From Chara braunii (lineage: Eukaryota > Streptophyta > Charophyceae > Charales > Characeae), in contig BFEA01000043.1 in the NCBI GenBank assembly GCA_003427395.1, positions 3,484,197-3,510,984 on the forward strand: DNA of 26,788 nucleotides. The letters are read 5' to 3'. Below are positions 26,723-26,788 of this stretch, in pieces. Each line of letters opens with the position of its first letter. The first letter of the stretch is position 1. The notes under the pieces are model-generated. The model did no database searches and was not told where the DNA came from. It was given only the letters and a program-made list of their open reading frames with translations. The position numbers and the translations under genes were made by a program.

Positions 26723-26788
<66 letters not shown>
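26474..26788 (-). promoter_or_regulatory. Upstream region of the F-box-like gene with microsatellites
   Basis: No further gene is seen. Close to the start codon, on the minus strand, a weak TATA-like GATATAG lies near 26508 and CATAAAG near 26535; neither is compelling. Farther upstream are an 8-bp CTGCCTCC array (about 26694-26722) and a TC/GA dinucleotide run from about 26725 to the window edge. GA runs are common in plant promoters and 5' UTRs. Confidence 0.4.
26694..26788. repeat. CTGCCTCC tandem array and (TC)n microsatellite
   Basis: Three to four units of CTGCCTCC pass directly into more than 60 bp of TC repeats that run off the right edge. Confidence 0.9.

Overview
The window looks like nuclear DNA of a green plant or streptophyte alga. 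It is dominated by transposable elements. Four things point this way: an LTR retrotransposon primed by the plant initiator tRNA-Met, a plant-type LINE with a C-terminal RVT zinc-binding domain, CCCTAAA-like telomeric motifs, and a U6 snRNA copy. The style of the repeats makes me think of a charophyte such as Chara, but that is recollection, not proof. There are no bacterial-type operons. The only long intact reading frame that looks like a host gene is an intronless F-box/leucine-rich-repeat-like gene at the right end (23378-26473, minus strand).

Layout. 1-1130 (minus): a frameshifted, lysine/glutamate-rich reading frame of unknown function that runs off the left edge. 1160-4260: mostly non-coding, with several short tandem arrays (11, 31, 54 and 46 bp periods), a degenerate primer-binding-site-like motif and a doubtful decayed ORF. 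4262-5482 and 15189 to about 20900 (minus): the two halves of one decayed LINE. It has ORF1 with a CCHC knuckle, then ORF2 with AP endonuclease, reverse transcriptase and RVT zinc-binding domains. 5483-15184 (plus): a chromodomain Ty3/Gypsy retrotransposon inserted into that LINE. It has 1.35-kb LTRs, a PBS, gag, protease, RT-RNase H, integrase (interrupted by a 70-N gap), a chromodomain and a polypurine tract. A GTGT target duplication flanks it, and the LINE frame resumes exactly across the junction.

21190-22165: a poly(T) tract between 9-bp direct repeats, then an array of tRNA-derived SINE-like units with RNA polymerase III A and B boxes. One unit is interrupted by an AT-rich segment of about 111 bp with protein-like coding on the minus strand. 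22440-22548: a long near-perfect hairpin. 22804-22900: a cytosine tract. 23190-23287 (minus): a U6 snRNA copy with a mixed U/A tail and 17-bp flanking repeats, so a retroposed copy. 23378-26788: the F-box/LRR gene and its upstream microsatellites.

How the parts relate. The LINE came first and the Gypsy element landed in its ORF2. Both are now dead. The Gypsy copy keeps a candidate programmed -1 frameshift signal between gag and pol, in the correct phase and with a possible downstream pseudoknot. The SINE units, the U6 retropseudogene and the tail-only insertion are all products expected from LINE-type reverse transcription acting in trans.
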